Numbered from the stretch's first letter, positions 34,961 to 45,101 are shown. The stretch: 62,255 nucleotides of DNA from Methylophilus sp. (GCF_008015755.1 NZ_SSGF01000004.1:1-62255); one strand, 5' to 3'. A program made the numbers and translations. The notes: a model not told the origin generated them from the sequence alone.

Positions 34961-35911
34961 ATGAATACCGTTCTTGAATTGATACAGCACTATGGCTTGC
35001 TGATTGTGTTTGCCAGTGTGTTCCTCGAGCAAATGGGCTTGCCCTTGCCGGCTTACCCCACCTTGCTACTGGCTGGGGTGCTGATTGGTAATGGCCAGTA
35101 TTCCTGGGCCGCCATGTTGCTGGTGGCGATGGTCGCTGCCTTGCTTGCCGACTCCATCTGGTACCGCGCCGGGCGCAAATATGGCAAGCGTGTCATGGGC
35201 AAATTATGCAAGATCTCCTTGTCGCCGGATACCTGTGTGCGCCAAACCGAGGCGCTCTACCTGAAGTTTGGCCCGCCAGCCTTGCTGGTGTGCAAATTTA
35301 TTCCTGGTTTTGCGTCTATCTCCAGTGCGCTGGCGGGGTCTTCCGGCACGCGTTATTGGCTATTTGTGCTCATGGATGGCTTGGGTGCCTTGCTGTGGGC
35401 GGGCTCTGCGTTATGGTTGGGGCATTTGTTCAGTTCGGCGATTGATGAGCTGATGCTCACCTTGGTGCAGATGGGTAAATGGGGCACGCTATTAGTACTC
35501 GTGCTGATCACGGCGTTTATTGCTGCCAAATGGTGGGACCGGCAGCGCTTTATCAAAAGCCTGCGCATGGCACGTATCAGCGTCGACGAATTAAACACGC
35601 TGCTTAATAGCGGCGCGGCACCAGTCATTCTCGATACGCGCGCCAAGCATCTGATCGACGATGGCTGGATTCCGGGTGCGCAGTTTGTCACGCTGGAAGA
35701 CGTAGACCAACTGGTGTTGGACATTGATGAAGATGCGCCGGTGGTGCTGTATTGCTCTTGCCCGAATGAGGTGACAGCAGCCAAGGTCGCCAAAAAACTG
35801 ATTAACCGTGGCTACCGCAATATCCGTCCGCTCACCGGCGGCATCGATGCCTGGCGCGATGCAGGCTTTGAGGTCAGCATGACGGCCGTGGAGAAAACGT
35901 CAGATGTTTAA
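34961..35911 (+). CDS. DedA-family membrane protein fused to a rhodanese domain
   Basis: This 316-residue protein has a DedA/SNARE-associated domain (residues 1-190) with EQMGLPLPAYPTLLLAG, the GRKYGKR loop and KFIPGFASISSALAGSS. A cytoplasmic rhodanese domain follows (about 205-305) with Cys265 in YCSCPNEVTAAKVA and the closing LTGGIDAW. DedA proteins are implicated in phospholipid flipping and membrane homeostasis; rhodaneses carry persulfide sulfur. The fusion occurs in other proteobacteria, but its role is unknown. It overlaps the RND pump gene by eight bases, linking the two. Confidence 0.9.
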   Translation: MNTVLELIQHYGLLIVFASVFLEQMGLPLPAYPTLLLAGVLIGNGQYSWAAMLLVAMVAALLADSIWYRAGRKYGKRVMGKLCKISLSPDTCVRQTEALYLKFGPPALLVCKFIPGFASISSALAGSSGTRYWLFVLMDGLGALLWAGSALWLGHLFSSAIDELMLTLVQMGKWGTLLVLVLITAFIAAKWWDRQRFIKSLRMARISVDELNTLLNSGAAPVILDTRAKHLIDDGWIPGAQFVTLEDVDQLVLDIDEDAPVVLYCSCPNEVTAAKVAKKLINRGYRNIRPLTGGIDAWRDAGFEVSMTAVEKTSDV

Positions 35912-38900
35912 CGTGGTCGGCATTGCGCTCAAACGGCCTTATACCTTTGTGGTGATGGCCTTGCTGATTTTAATTTTCGGCACGCTGTCTGCCATGCGCA
36001 GTCCGGTCGATATTTTTCCTGAAATCCGTATCCCGGTGGTGGCCGTGGCCTGGCAATATACCGGCCTGCCGCCTGATGATATGGCCGGCCGCATCACCAC
36101 GCTGTACCAGCGCAGCTTAACCACAACCGTCAACGATATTGAGCATATTGAAGCCAACTCTTATAACGGCTTCGCCATCGTTAAAATCTTTTTTCATGCC
36201 GGGGTCAATATCGCCACCGCCAATGCGCAGGTGTCGGCCATCTCGCAAACCGTGACGCGGCAAATGCCACCAGGCACCACCCCACCGCTGATTCTGAATT
36301 ACAACGCCTCAACGGTGCCGATTTTGCAGATTGCCCTGTCTGGCAAAGGTCTGACTGAACAAAACCTAGCCGACCTCGGCCTCAACGCCGTGCGTATCCG
36401 CCTGGTCACCGTGCCTGGCGCGGGCGTGCCTTTCCCTTACGGCGGTAAAAGCCGCCAAATCCAGATCGACCTCAATCCGGCCGCCTTGCAGGCCCGCGGG
36501 TTATCGGCACAGGATATTGCCAATGCACTGGCGGCCCATAATATGGTGGTGCCCATCGGCACGCAGAAAATCGGTAGCATTGAATACACCTTAAACCTCA
36601 ATAATGCCGCGGCGGCGATTGAAGACCTGGCCAATATCCCGGTGAAGGTGGTCAACGGCGCGACCGTCTATATGCGTGATGTCGGCCAGGTGCGCGACGG
36701 TAACCCGCCGCAAACCAACATCGTGCATGTGGATGGCAACCGCTCGGTGTTGATGACCATCCTCAAGAATGGCGCCATTTCGACACTGGCGATTGTTGAC
36801 GGCATTAAAGCCAAGCTGGAGGAAATCAAGCCCGGCTTGCCAGAAACGCTGATTGCCACGCCGATCAATGACCAGTCTATTTTTGTGCGCGCCGCGATTG
36901 ATGGCGTGGTATTTGAAGGCGTACTGGCGGCGATTTTAACCAGCCTGATGATTTTGCTGTTTTTGGGCAGCTGGCGTTCGTCGCTGATTATTGCCACCTC
37001 GATTCCGCTGTCTATTCTGGGTGCGGTGATGGGGTTATCGGCCATCGGCGAAACGCTCAATATCATGACTCTAGGTGGCCTGGCACTGGCGGTGGGCTTG
37101 CTGGTGGATGAGGCGACGGTGACGATTGAAAACATCAACTGGCATCTGGAGCAGGGCAAGCCAGTTGAGCAGTCCATTCTCGATGGTGCCGCACAAATCG
37201 TCACGCCTGCATTTGTGTCGCTGCTGTGTATTTGTATCGTGTTTGTGCCGATGTTTTTCCTTGAGGGCGTTTCGCGCTACCTGTTTGTGCCGATGGCCGA
37301 AGCCGTGATGTTTGCCATGGTCAGCTCGTTTATTCTGTCGCGTACGCTGGTGCCCACCATGGCCAATTACCTGCTTAAAACGCATGTTCATGACGAGCAC
37401 AGACCAGTCAGCCGCAATCCGCTGGTGCGTTTTCAACAATGGTTTGAGGGCGGGTTTGAGCGCATCCGCCATGGTTATAAAGCGGTGCTGATCCTAGCTG
37501 TGGGCCACAGCCGCCTGTTTATGCTTGGCTTTATGGCAGTGGTGATGCTGTCATTTTTACTGCTGCCTATGCTAGGCAGTAATTTCTTCCCCAGTGTCGA
37601 TAGCGGGCAAATCCTCATGCATGCGCGCGTGCCGGTAGGCACGCGGATTGAAGACACCGCCAACCGTTTTGCCAATATCCAGGCGGCGATTAAAAAAGTC
37701 ATTCCGGCAGATGAAATCCTGACCATTGTCGACAATATCGGCATGCCAATCAGCAGTATCAATATGACCTATAACAATACCGGCCTCACCGGCGCGCATG
37801 ATGGCGATATCCAGATTGCGCTTAAAGCGCATCATGCACCAACCGCTAGTTATATTCGCACCTTGCGTGAAGTGTTGCCCAAGCAGTTTCCGGATACCAC
37901 CTTTTCGTTTCCACCGGCCGATATTGTCAGCCAGATCCTGAATTTCGGCTCGCCTGCGCCGATTGATATCCAGATTCGCGGCGGCAAACTGGCGGATGAC
38001 TTTGCCTACGCCAACCAGTTGCTGGCCAAAGTGCGCAGCGTGCCAGGCGTGGTCGATGCGCGTATTCAGCAGTCACGCAACCGCCCGTCGTTTGATATCG
38101 CCATTGATAAAACGCGCGCGCAGGAGATTGGCATCAGTACGCGCGACGTGACCAACAGTATGGTGATTAATATGGCGGGCAGTTCACAGGTGTCACCCAC
38201 CTATTGGCTGAATCCGTCCAACGGCGTCACTTATCCTATTGTGTTGCAAACGCCGCAATATCAACTGGATAGCCTGAACGCACTGGCCAATTTGCCGATT
38301 AGCGGGAGCGATGGCCCGTTGCAGACCCTGGGCGGGATTGCAACCTTTAAGCGCAGTGTCGGCAATGCCGTGGTCAGCCAGTATGATATCCAGCCGATCG
38401 TGCAAGTACATGCCAGCACGCAGGACCGCGACCTCGGTGCCGTGGCAGCCGATATCCGCAAAATTCTGGACGAGACCAAAGACCAGGTACCTAAAGCGGC
38501 CACGGTGGTGATGCTGGGGCAGGCTTACACCATGGACCATGCGTTCACCGGCTTGTTTTTTGGCCTGTTGGGTGCAATTGTGCTGATTTACCTGCTGATT
38601 GTGGTCAACCTGCAATCCTGGAGTGACCCGTTTGTGATTATTTCTGCCTTGCCTGCGGCATTAGCCGGCATCGTCTGGATGCTGTTTGTGACCTACACGC
38701 CTTTATCGGTGCCCGCCCTGACGGGGGCGATTATGTGTATGGGCGTGGCGACGGCCAACAGTGTGCTGGTCATCAGTTTTGCCCGTGAGCGCCTGGCCGA
38801 GTTGCAAGATGCCACGGCAGCGGCGATTGATGCCGGGTTTGTGCGCTTTCGCCCGGTGCTGATGACGGCGCTGGCAATGGTGATCGGCATGACGCCGATG

Positions 38901-39077
38901 GCCTTGGGCTTGGGTGAAGGCGGTGAGCAGAACGCCCCACTGGGCCGCGCCGTGATTGGGGGGTTGTTATTTGCGACGGTGGCGACGCTGCTGTTTGTGC
39001 CGGTGGTGTTTAACGCCATCCATAACAAGCGCTACCCGGCTGCTGTCAATGTTTCTACCGGAGATGTACATGCGTAA
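35904..39077 (+). CDS. RND-family efflux pump, inner-membrane subunit
   Basis: This 1057-residue protein has twelve membrane helices in two halves and two large periplasmic loops. It starts LKRPYTFVVMALLILIFG and contains SPVDIFPEIRIPVVAVAWQYTG, typical of the HAE-1/Acr branch. The fourth helix has GLLVDEATVTIENI with the proton-relay acidic residue. No truncation is seen. The partner adaptor follows directly; no outer-membrane factor is in this operon, so it may share the NodT-type channel encoded at 29054. The substrate is not predictable. Confidence 0.95.
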   Translation: MFNVVGIALKRPYTFVVMALLILIFGTLSAMRSPVDIFPEIRIPVVAVAWQYTGLPPDDMAGRITTLYQRSLTTTVNDIEHIEANSYNGFAIVKIFFHAGVNIATANAQVSAISQTVTRQMPPGTTPPLILNYNASTVPILQIALSGKGLTEQNLADLGLNAVRIRLVTVPGAGVPFPYGGKSRQIQIDLNPAALQARGLSAQDIANALAAHNMVVPIGTQKIGSIEYTLNLNNAAAAIEDLANIPVKVVNGATVYMRDVGQVRDGNPPQTNIVHVDGNRSVLMTILKNGAISTLAIVDGIKAKLEEIKPGLPETLIATPINDQSIFVRAAIDGVVFEGVLAAILTSLMILLFLGSWRSSLIIATSIPLSILGAVMGLSAIGETLNIMTLGGLALAVGLLVDEATVTIENINWHLEQGKPVEQSILDGAAQIVTPAFVSLLCICIVFVPMFFLEGVSRYLFVPMAEAVMFAMVSSFILSRTLVPTMANYLLKTHVHDEHRPVSRNPLVRFQQWFEGGFERIRHGYKAVLILAVGHSRLFMLGFMAVVMLSFLLLPMLGSNFFPSVDSGQILMHARVPVGTRIEDTANRFANIQAAIKKVIPADEILTIVDNIGMPISSINMTYNNTGLTGAHDGDIQIALKAHHAPTASYIRTLREVLPKQFPDTTFSFPPADIVSQILNFGSPAPIDIQIRGGKLADDFAYANQLLAKVRSVPGVVDARIQQSRNRPSFDIAIDKTRAQEIGISTRDVTNSMVINMAGSSQVSPTYWLNPSNGVTYPIVLQTPQYQLDSLNALANLPISGSDGPLQTLGGIATFKRSVGNAVVSQYDIQPIVQVHASTQDRDLGAVAADIRKILDETKDQVPKAATVVMLGQAYTMDHAFTGLFFGLLGAIVLIYLLIVVNLQSWSDPFVIISALPAALAGIVWMLFVTYTPLSVPALTGAIMCMGVATANSVLVISFARERLAELQDATAAAIDAGFVRFRPVLMTALAMVIGMTPMALGLGEGGEQNAPLGRAVIGGLLFATVATLLFVPVVFNAIHNKRYPAAVNVSTGDVHA

Positions 39078-40233
39078 TGCGACAACGGGAACTGCCCGTG
39101 GGCTCAAACTGGGCGGCTTGCTGCTGGCCCTGGCCGCGATTGGGATTGTGGTGATTGGCATCACCAGCCGTGCGGGCAACCACGAAAAACTCAAAGCATG
39201 GACCGACAAGCAGGCGGTGGCTACGGTTAGTATCATTCAGCCTGACCAGGGTGCAGACGAGGGCAGCCTCAACCTGCCTGGCCGCTTTGAGGCCTATGCC
39301 CGCGCGCCCATTTACGCGCGCGTCAGTGGCTATTTAAAAACCTGGAAGGTCGATATCGGCGGTAGTGTTAAAAATGGGCAACTGCTAGCAGAAATCGAAA
39401 CGCCTGACCTCGACCAGGAATTGTTGCAGGCCAAGGCGGATATGGCCAGTGCCGAGGCCAATGTCGCGCTGGCAGAAACCACGGCCAAGCGCTGGCAAGA
39501 AATGCTCAAAACGCAGTCGATTGCCCGGCAGGAAGTGGATGAAAAAGTCGGCGATTACCAAAGCAAACAGGCGATTGTCAAAGCGGCTGAGGCCAATGTG
39601 AACCGCCTGCTTGCGCTCAAGAGTTTTGCACGTATTGTGGCGCCTTTTGATGGCTCGGTCACCGCGCGTAATACCGATACCGGTGCCCTGATTAATGCAG
39701 GCAATAGTGGCACCACGGCACAGCCCTTGTTTGAAGTGTCTAATACCCGAAAGTTGCGTTTATATATCAATGTGCCGCAAAACTACGTTAGCCAGATCAA
39801 GTCTGGTGGCAAGGCGCAGTTTACGGTGCCAGATTCGCCGGATGCCGTGTTTGAAGCCACCATACAATCGACCTCGGGAGCGATCAATGCGTCGTCGGGG
39901 ACCACCTTGGTGCAGTTGCTGGTGGATAATGTGGCGGGCCGATTCTTGCCGGGTGGATTTGCTAATGTGAATCTGGTACTCAATCATGATGCTGGCCGCT
40001 TAAGTATCCCCGCCAGTGCCCTGATTTTTGACCAGCACGGCCTGAAAGTCGCCACCGTCGGCCAGGATCACAAAGTGGTTTTAAAGACGATTACCATTGC
40101 CCGTGATCTGGGCAAAACGCTCGAAGTGCAGTCTGGTCTGACCAGCCAGGATCAGGTGATTGAGAATCCGCCAGATGGTGTGACAGAGGGTGTGCTGGTG
40201 AATATCGCTGCCAACGCAGACGCATCCAAGTAA
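39070..40233 (+). CDS. RND efflux periplasmic adaptor (membrane fusion protein)
   Basis: ATG 39070 has GGAG six bases upstream and overlaps the pump gene; ATG 39064 is possible. The 387-residue product has an N-terminal helix (about 12-30), a lipoyl domain, a coiled hairpin (about 110-175), a beta-barrel and a membrane-proximal domain. Family segments are RFEAYARAPIYARVSGYL, ARIVAPFDGSVTARNTDTGALI and LRLYINVPQNYV. It connects the pump to an outer-membrane channel. Confidence 0.93.
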   Translation: MRNATTGTARGLKLGGLLLALAAIGIVVIGITSRAGNHEKLKAWTDKQAVATVSIIQPDQGADEGSLNLPGRFEAYARAPIYARVSGYLKTWKVDIGGSVKNGQLLAEIETPDLDQELLQAKADMASAEANVALAETTAKRWQEMLKTQSIARQEVDEKVGDYQSKQAIVKAAEANVNRLLALKSFARIVAPFDGSVTARNTDTGALINAGNSGTTAQPLFEVSNTRKLRLYINVPQNYVSQIKSGGKAQFTVPDSPDAVFEATIQSTSGAINASSGTTLVQLLVDNVAGRFLPGGFANVNLVLNHDAGRLSIPASALIFDQHGLKVATVGQDHKVVLKTITIARDLGKTLEVQSGLTSQDQVIENPPDGVTEGVLVNIAANADASK

Positions 40234-40250
40234 GAACATGGGGCGTATTG

Positions 40251-40622
40251 TTAGCGAGTGACTATCAGCCAGCCGCTTAAACCGATGGCGGTGACCGCCA
40301 GAAACAGGTTGACCGCAGGCGGTAACCACAACACGTGGCCGCGTGGTTTTTCCTGTGGATTCAGCGACTGGCTAAAGACTAGAAACTGCAGCGCCGACAA
40401 TAAGGCGGTGCAGGCACCAATCAGAATAAAGCCGACGCCGATATACAGCGACAATGCACTTTGCGCATGCGGCAGCGGGTGGTCCTGTGCCACCAGTTGC
40501 ATAAACAGGCCAAAACGCTCAATCACAAAGCCCAGCCCCATCAGGGCAATCGCTGAGCGTTGCCAGGCCAGCAAGGTGCGTTCGGCGGCAAAATAAACAC
40601 GCGGGTCGTCCAGGTAAGACAT
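40251..40622 (-). CDS. DUF202 (YidH-like) membrane protein
   Basis: This 123-residue protein opens with DPRVYFAAERTLLAWQRSAIALMGLGF, the hallmark of DUF202, and has three helices. The function is unknown. It starts 17 bases after the relA stop on the same strand and is probably co-transcribed with it. Confidence 0.87.
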   Translation of the reverse strand: MSYLDDPRVYFAAERTLLAWQRSAIALMGLGFVIERFGLFMQLVAQDHPLPHAQSALSLYIGVGFILIGACTALLSALQFLVFSQSLNPQEKPRGHVLWLPPAVNLFLAVTAIGLSGWLIVTR

Positions 40623-40639
40623 CAGGCCGGTTTCCTCTT

Positions 40640-42850
40640 TCAGGTTTTTCGTTGTGCCGAAATCACACCAGGCACCTGTTGCAGGCGCAGCAGCACGTGC
40701 TGCAACTGATCAATATCGGTGAGCTCTACCGTAAATTGCATCAAGGCCACATGGTTGCGGCTCAGCGTGTTGGCCTTGGTAGTATTAATCTTTTCACGCG
40801 CAAACAGCTCGCTGATATCGCGCAGCAAGCCCTGCCTGTCGTTGGCTTCCAGCACAATATCCACTTCTGATAAGCCTGCTTGGCTATTGCCCCATTGTGC
40901 CGCCAGCAACCGGTTCTGCCGCGCATCTGCCAGGCGGCTGATAAAGGTGCAAGCCTGGCGATGAATAGTAACGCTGTGGTTGCGTGTCAGGTAGCCGACG
41001 ATAGGCTCAGGCGACACCGGCTTGCAGCATCTGGCCATGGTGGTTTGCACATTGCCTATGCCTTCAATGGTGACGCCCGCATGGTTAATTTGCGACGCGG
41101 TGGGGCGTTTGACTAGTGGCGGTGTGGGTGCCGGTTCGGCAGGGGTGATTTCGCCCTGTATGGTAATCGCAATCTGGTGCTCGCTTATATCACCGCGGCC
41201 AATCGCCGCCAGACAATCTTCCAGTTTATTAAATTGCAACTTTTGCGCGATGCGTTCCAGCGGAAGGCTGCTGGCACCGGCTCTATGCAATTCTTTATCC
41301 AGCTTGGCGCGGCCCTGGGCGACGTTTTCGTCAAAGTGCTGGTATTTAAACCAGTGCCTGACCTTGGCGCGCGCGCTCGGACTTTGCAAAAAGCCAAGTG
41401 CCGGATTCAGCCAGTCACGACTGGGCGCGCCTTGTTTAGCGGTGAGAATCTCTACGCGTTGCCCGTTCTCCAGTCGCGTGTGCAGTGGCACGATTTGGCC
41501 GTTGATTTTTGCACCCTTGGTCCTATGGCCGAGGTCGGTGTGCAAGGCATAGGCAAAATCAATCGGCGTGGCCCCGTGCGGCAAATCAATCACCTTACCT
41601 TGCGGCGTTAATACATACACCTTGTCTTGAAACAGTTCGCTATTAAATTGCTCCAGCAAATCGCCATGGTCGGCCACGTCGTCTTTCCATGACAATATCT
41701 GGCGTAACCAGGCGATTTTTTCATCAAACCTAGCATCGGACTTGGCGCCTTCTTTATAGCGCCAGTGCGCCGCCACGCCCAGCTCAGAATGCTGGTGCAT
41801 TTCAAAGGTGCGGATTTGCACTTCCAGCGCCAGGCCGCGTGGGCCGCTCACCGCCGTATGCAATGAACGGTAATTGTTGCTTTTGGGCCGCGCGATATAG
41901 TCGTCAAATTCACCCGGGATCGGCTGCCACAAATGATGCACCAGCCCCAGCGCGGTATAGCAGTCTTTGATGTCATCTACCATGATGCGCACGGCACGCA
42001 CGTCATACAGCTGGTTAAACTGCAAATGCTTGCTCTTCATCTTTTTGACGATGCTGGAGATATGCTTAGGGCGCCCGCTGACTTCTGCCTGCACGCCCGC
42101 TAGCGTAAGTTCGTGTTGCAGTTGCACGACCACGTCTGCAATATATTGCTCGCGGTCCACGCGCCGCTCGTCGAGCATTTTGGCCACTTCTTTATACAGC
42201 TGTGGCTCGAGATAGCGCAACGATAAATCTTCCAGCTCCCACTTGAGTTGCCACACGCCCAGCCGATTGGCCAGTGGCGCAAAAATACTCTGGTTTTCAC
42301 GCGCAACCTGCGCCTGTATCTCAGGGCTGGCCCCAGAGAGGTGACGCAGCAGTTGCGTGCGTTCTGCCAGTTTGATTAACACCACGCGAATATCCTGCAC
42401 CATGGCCAGCAGCATTTTGCGCAGGGCTTCCAGCTGTTGTGCTCGATCAGGGTGCTTGTCGTCTGTCTGCTGTTCGCTTAACGCCTGGATATGAGACATG
42501 CGCGTGATGCCCTCTATCAAGCCCACCACCGTTGTGCCGAACGGGTTAGCCAACTCCACTGCCCAATCGTTTAAGTGATCAGGCGCCGCCTGCAAGATGG
42601 CCGCTATCAGGCTATCTGCGTCCATATTCATCTCCGCCAGAATAGCCGCCGTGCCTAAGGCATGTTGCAGCAAGGGGCTGTGATTGAGGGCGGATTTTTC
42701 ACAATATAGCGAGGTGGCCAGTTCGCTGGCTTGCTGGATGTGCACTAGTTCTTGTGCGGTGAAGCGTGGCGGCAATGCAGCAATCCACCCAGCAAGTGCT
42801 TGGGGATCGTCTGGTGTGGGTATGTGGGCGGGGCGACTGACTGAAACCAT
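40640..42850 (-). CDS. relA: (p)ppGpp synthetase RelA
   Basis: This 736-residue RelA/SpoT protein has an N-terminal hydrolase-like region in which the HD motif is replaced (ILQAAPDHLNDW instead of a histidine-aspartate pair), so it should not degrade ppGpp. The synthetase domain (about 240-360) has YDVRAVRIMV and LEVQIRTFEMHQHSELGVAAHWRYK. A TGS domain (about 405-470) and a C-terminal ACT domain follow. This is the ribosome-dependent stringent-response synthetase. The start at 42850 lacks a clear ribosome site. Confidence 0.93.
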   Translation of the reverse strand: MVSVSRPAHIPTPDDPQALAGWIAALPPRFTAQELVHIQQASELATSLYCEKSALNHSPLLQHALGTAAILAEMNMDADSLIAAILQAAPDHLNDWAVELANPFGTTVVGLIEGITRMSHIQALSEQQTDDKHPDRAQQLEALRKMLLAMVQDIRVVLIKLAERTQLLRHLSGASPEIQAQVARENQSIFAPLANRLGVWQLKWELEDLSLRYLEPQLYKEVAKMLDERRVDREQYIADVVVQLQHELTLAGVQAEVSGRPKHISSIVKKMKSKHLQFNQLYDVRAVRIMVDDIKDCYTALGLVHHLWQPIPGEFDDYIARPKSNNYRSLHTAVSGPRGLALEVQIRTFEMHQHSELGVAAHWRYKEGAKSDARFDEKIAWLRQILSWKDDVADHGDLLEQFNSELFQDKVYVLTPQGKVIDLPHGATPIDFAYALHTDLGHRTKGAKINGQIVPLHTRLENGQRVEILTAKQGAPSRDWLNPALGFLQSPSARAKVRHWFKYQHFDENVAQGRAKLDKELHRAGASSLPLERIAQKLQFNKLEDCLAAIGRGDISEHQIAITIQGEITPAEPAPTPPLVKRPTASQINHAGVTIEGIGNVQTTMARCCKPVSPEPIVGYLTRNHSVTIHRQACTFISRLADARQNRLLAAQWGNSQAGLSEVDIVLEANDRQGLLRDISELFAREKINTTKANTLSRNHVALMQFTVELTDIDQLQHVLLRLQQVPGVISAQRKT

Positions 42851-42891
42851 GAAGTATTATCGCCGCGATTGTGCAGGAGCGCAAAGCGAAA

Positions 42892-42920
42892 ACGCGCCCT
42901 GAGCAGCGATCAGGGCGCGT
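42892..42920 (-). terminator. Terminator after the DUF1328 gene
   Basis: ACGCGCCCTGA, seven-base loop, TCAGGGCGCGT: an 11-bp perfect stem with four T on the minus strand. It separates the DUF1328 transcript from relA. Confidence 0.8.
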
Positions 42921-42942
42921 GAGGCGGTAAGTCTAACTTTGC

Positions 42943-43116
42943 TTATGCAAACAGACTGATGCCCAACACGGCGGCGAGAGCAATACCAATTGCCAGCAGC
43001 AGGAAGATAAAGAAAAAGACTTTTGAGATGGTGGCGGCACCAGACTCAATGCCTCTGAAGCCCAATAAACCAGCGATAAAAGAGATCACAAGAAACAGCA
43101 ATGCATAATAAAGCAT
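42943..43116 (-). CDS. DUF1328 small membrane protein (YtjA family)
   Basis: A 57-residue protein starting [16 protein letters not shown], with [14 protein letters not shown] between two membrane helices, is the standard DUF1328 form. Members are small stress-associated membrane proteins of unknown function. AAAGG lies eight bases before the ATG, and a strong terminator follows the stop. Confidence 0.88.
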   Translation of the reverse strand: MLYYALLFLVISFIAGLLGFRGIESGAATISKVFFFIFLLLAIGIALAAVLGISLFA

Positions 43117-43428
43117 AAGTCTGGCCTTTCGTTTTAGACAGTGAACATGGGTCCATCATAAAAGATTGATGAAGCAAGCCCTATCGGTAGTTTGCTAAAT
43201 GACCAGTCAGAATTGACCTACGGGCTCGCGGTTTACAAAGGTTAATCCTGTTCGCCGAGCAGCCAAGTGCGCTATATTAAGAATGGCTGCCTGACATGCA
43301 CTGCCATTGCTCAGTCTGAATGTGAGTATTGACACATTGCGCATTTAAAGTAATCGATCATTGCGATGCGTCAGTGATAGCTCAGTCAGTGATTTCAATT
43401 AAAAGCATCCTCATGAAGGGAGCCTGCC
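43117..43428. other. 312-base intergenic region
   Basis: This is the divergent gap between DUF1328 and a periplasmic protein gene. No gene was recognised. A TTGACA at 43329-43334 could be a -35 element for the plus-strand gene, but no convincing -10 follows. Confidence 0.4.
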
Positions 43429-43929
43429 ATGCGTTCAACCCATCCTCTCCTCTCTAGCGTTCATCTGGCATGTCTGCTCGTCATCGTGCCATGCCTCAGC
43501 TCCTCTTTGGCCGCTGCCGCCAGTGATAGTGCCAAAGTGATTCACACACCATTGCATAAGCCTGGCAGCAAAGCCGAGGCCAAGTCGGCCGTCATTGCGC
43601 TGGTGAGCATGGATGAAGTGTTACTTGATTGCCAGCAGCAAGTCACCGTGACCAAAGTGAAAACCGTGTCCTATAGCGAGAGCGGCATCACGCCGCAGAG
43701 CATAGGCGTAGACTGGCTGGGGCGTAAGCTTGATATTGCGACCAACGTCGGTGAAAACCCGGTGTTAACGTTGGAAGAAATACAAGCCGCTAACCAGTTT
43801 ATCAAGATCGGCAAACGCTACCTGATTCACTTTCAGCTCTGCGGCAATGACGGTAGCCAGCGTAGCTTGATTAATATGTACGCCGAACAAGTACCGCCTG
43901 CGCGGCCTCTGCGCAAAATTAAAACTTAA
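43429..43929 (+). CDS. Hypothetical periplasmic protein
   Basis: This 166-residue protein has a signal peptide (cleavage near AAAA-SDSAK) and a lysine-rich mature part with two cysteines (LDCQQQ and QLCGND) that may form a disulfide. AGGGAG precedes the ATG. I recognise no family. It is convergent with the sigma-54 activator gene. Confidence 0.65.
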   Translation: MRSTHPLLSSVHLACLLVIVPCLSSSLAAAASDSAKVIHTPLHKPGSKAEAKSAVIALVSMDEVLLDCQQQVTVTKVKTVSYSESGITPQSIGVDWLGRKLDIATNVGENPVLTLEEIQAANQFIKIGKRYLIHFQLCGNDGSQRSLINMYAEQVPPARPLRKIKT

Positions 43930-43967
43930 CCTTGGCATGCCAACATGCAGCGATGTTCTGCTGTTTT

Positions 43968-45101
43968 TCAGGTGATCAGGTTGAGTTCCTTCAATCTGGC
44001 GCGCAGGATGTTACGGCTGATGCCCAGTAGTTTAGCGGTTTGTACCTGATTGTGTTGGCTATACGCATACGCCTTGCTAACGGCGGTGCCATTAATCAGT
44101 GCATACAAGTTTTCAGGGGCCTGCTCAAACAACGTCTCAAGAATGTGCTCCAGTTGCTTGCGTGTGCTTTGGCGCGCATCACTGCTGTGGCCAGCAATTG
44201 GGGTCGATATATCGTTGCCTTCATCTGCGGTAAACTCAGGGCGATTAAAACTGATTTTGGGCAGGTTTAAGTCTTTGGGCGATAGGGTATCCGAGGTGCT
44301 CACCAGCACCGCACGGTGAATCACGTTTTCCAGCTCGCGAATATTGCCCGGCCATGGATACTGCAGGAGTTGTGAGATGGTTTCAGGCGCTAATTTGTGA
44401 TCTTTGGTGTTTAACTTGTGGCGATAAACGCTTAAAAAGTGCTCAACTAGCGGCAAAATATCTCCACGACGCTCGCGCAATGGCAATAATTCCACCGGCA
44501 CTACTTTAATCCGGTAATACAAATCTTCGCGGAAACGTCCGGCCTTCACTGCTTCTTCGAGGTTAACATTGGTCGCCGCAATCAGGCGGACATCGATCGG
44601 AATTGGCTTGCGCGAACCGACACGTACCACTTCACGTTCTTGCAGCACGCGTAATAACTTCACCTGGGTAGACTGTGGCAAATCGCCAATTTCATCCAGA
44701 AATAAAGTACCACCATTGGCGGTTTCAAACCAGCCGACTTTGGCGCTGTTGGCACCGGTGAATGCGCCTTTTTCATAGCCAAACAACTCGCTTTCAACCA
44801 AGGTTTCTGAGAACGCACCGCAATTAATCGCCTGAAAAGGCCCGTTTCTGCGATTGCTCAGTGAGTGGATATGACGTGCAATCAATTCTTTACCGGTACC
44901 AGTTTCACCAATGATGAGCGCAGTCGCATTGCTGGAGGCAATTCTTTCGATTAACGACAGCAGATTTTGCGACTTGGGATCATTAAACACCAGTGCACTT
45001 GCTCTTACCGACAAGCTGACAGCAGACGGGTTCGGGTGTGTGATCACATGATCCGTATGTTCCGCGTACGAATCTCTGATATCCCAACGTTGTGCGCTCA
45101 T
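43968..45101 (-). CDS. Sigma-54-dependent transcriptional activator without receiver domain
   Basis: This 377-residue protein has a short N-terminal region (1-40), an AAA+ domain with Walker A GETGTGKE, the sigma-54 contact loop GAFTGA, Walker B GGTLFLDEIGDLP and NIRELENVIHRAV, and a Fis-type helix-turn-helix at the C-terminus (QTAKLLGISRNILRARLKEL). With no receiver or sensor domain it resembles PspF-type or biofilm-linked activators in which a partner protein controls activity. The target promoters are unknown. It is divergent from the GGDEF sensor protein. Confidence 0.9.
   Translation of the reverse strand: MSAQRWDIRDSYAEHTDHVITHPNPSAVSLSVRASALVFNDPKSQNLLSLIERIASSNATALIIGETGTGKELIARHIHSLSNRRNGPFQAINCGAFSETLVESELFGYEKGAFTGANSAKVGWFETANGGTLFLDEIGDLPQSTQVKLLRVLQEREVVRVGSRKPIPIDVRLIAATNVNLEEAVKAGRFREDLYYRIKVVPVELLPLRERRGDILPLVEHFLSVYRHKLNTKDHKLAPETISQLLQYPWPGNIRELENVIHRAVLVSTSDTLSPKDLNLPKISFNRPEFTADEGNDISTPIAGHSSDARQSTRKQLEHILETLFEQAPENLYALINGTAVSKAYAYSQHNQVQTAKLLGISRNILRARLKELNLIT

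Noticed and set aside
38956..39069. Longer start for the RND adaptor within the pump gene
   Set aside because: The extra residues are an out-of-frame shadow of the pump C-terminus; ATG 39070 has a proper ribosome site.
43932..43943. Palindrome TTGGCATGCCAA between convergent genes
   Set aside because: It has no loop or T run for termination and is short enough to occur by chance.
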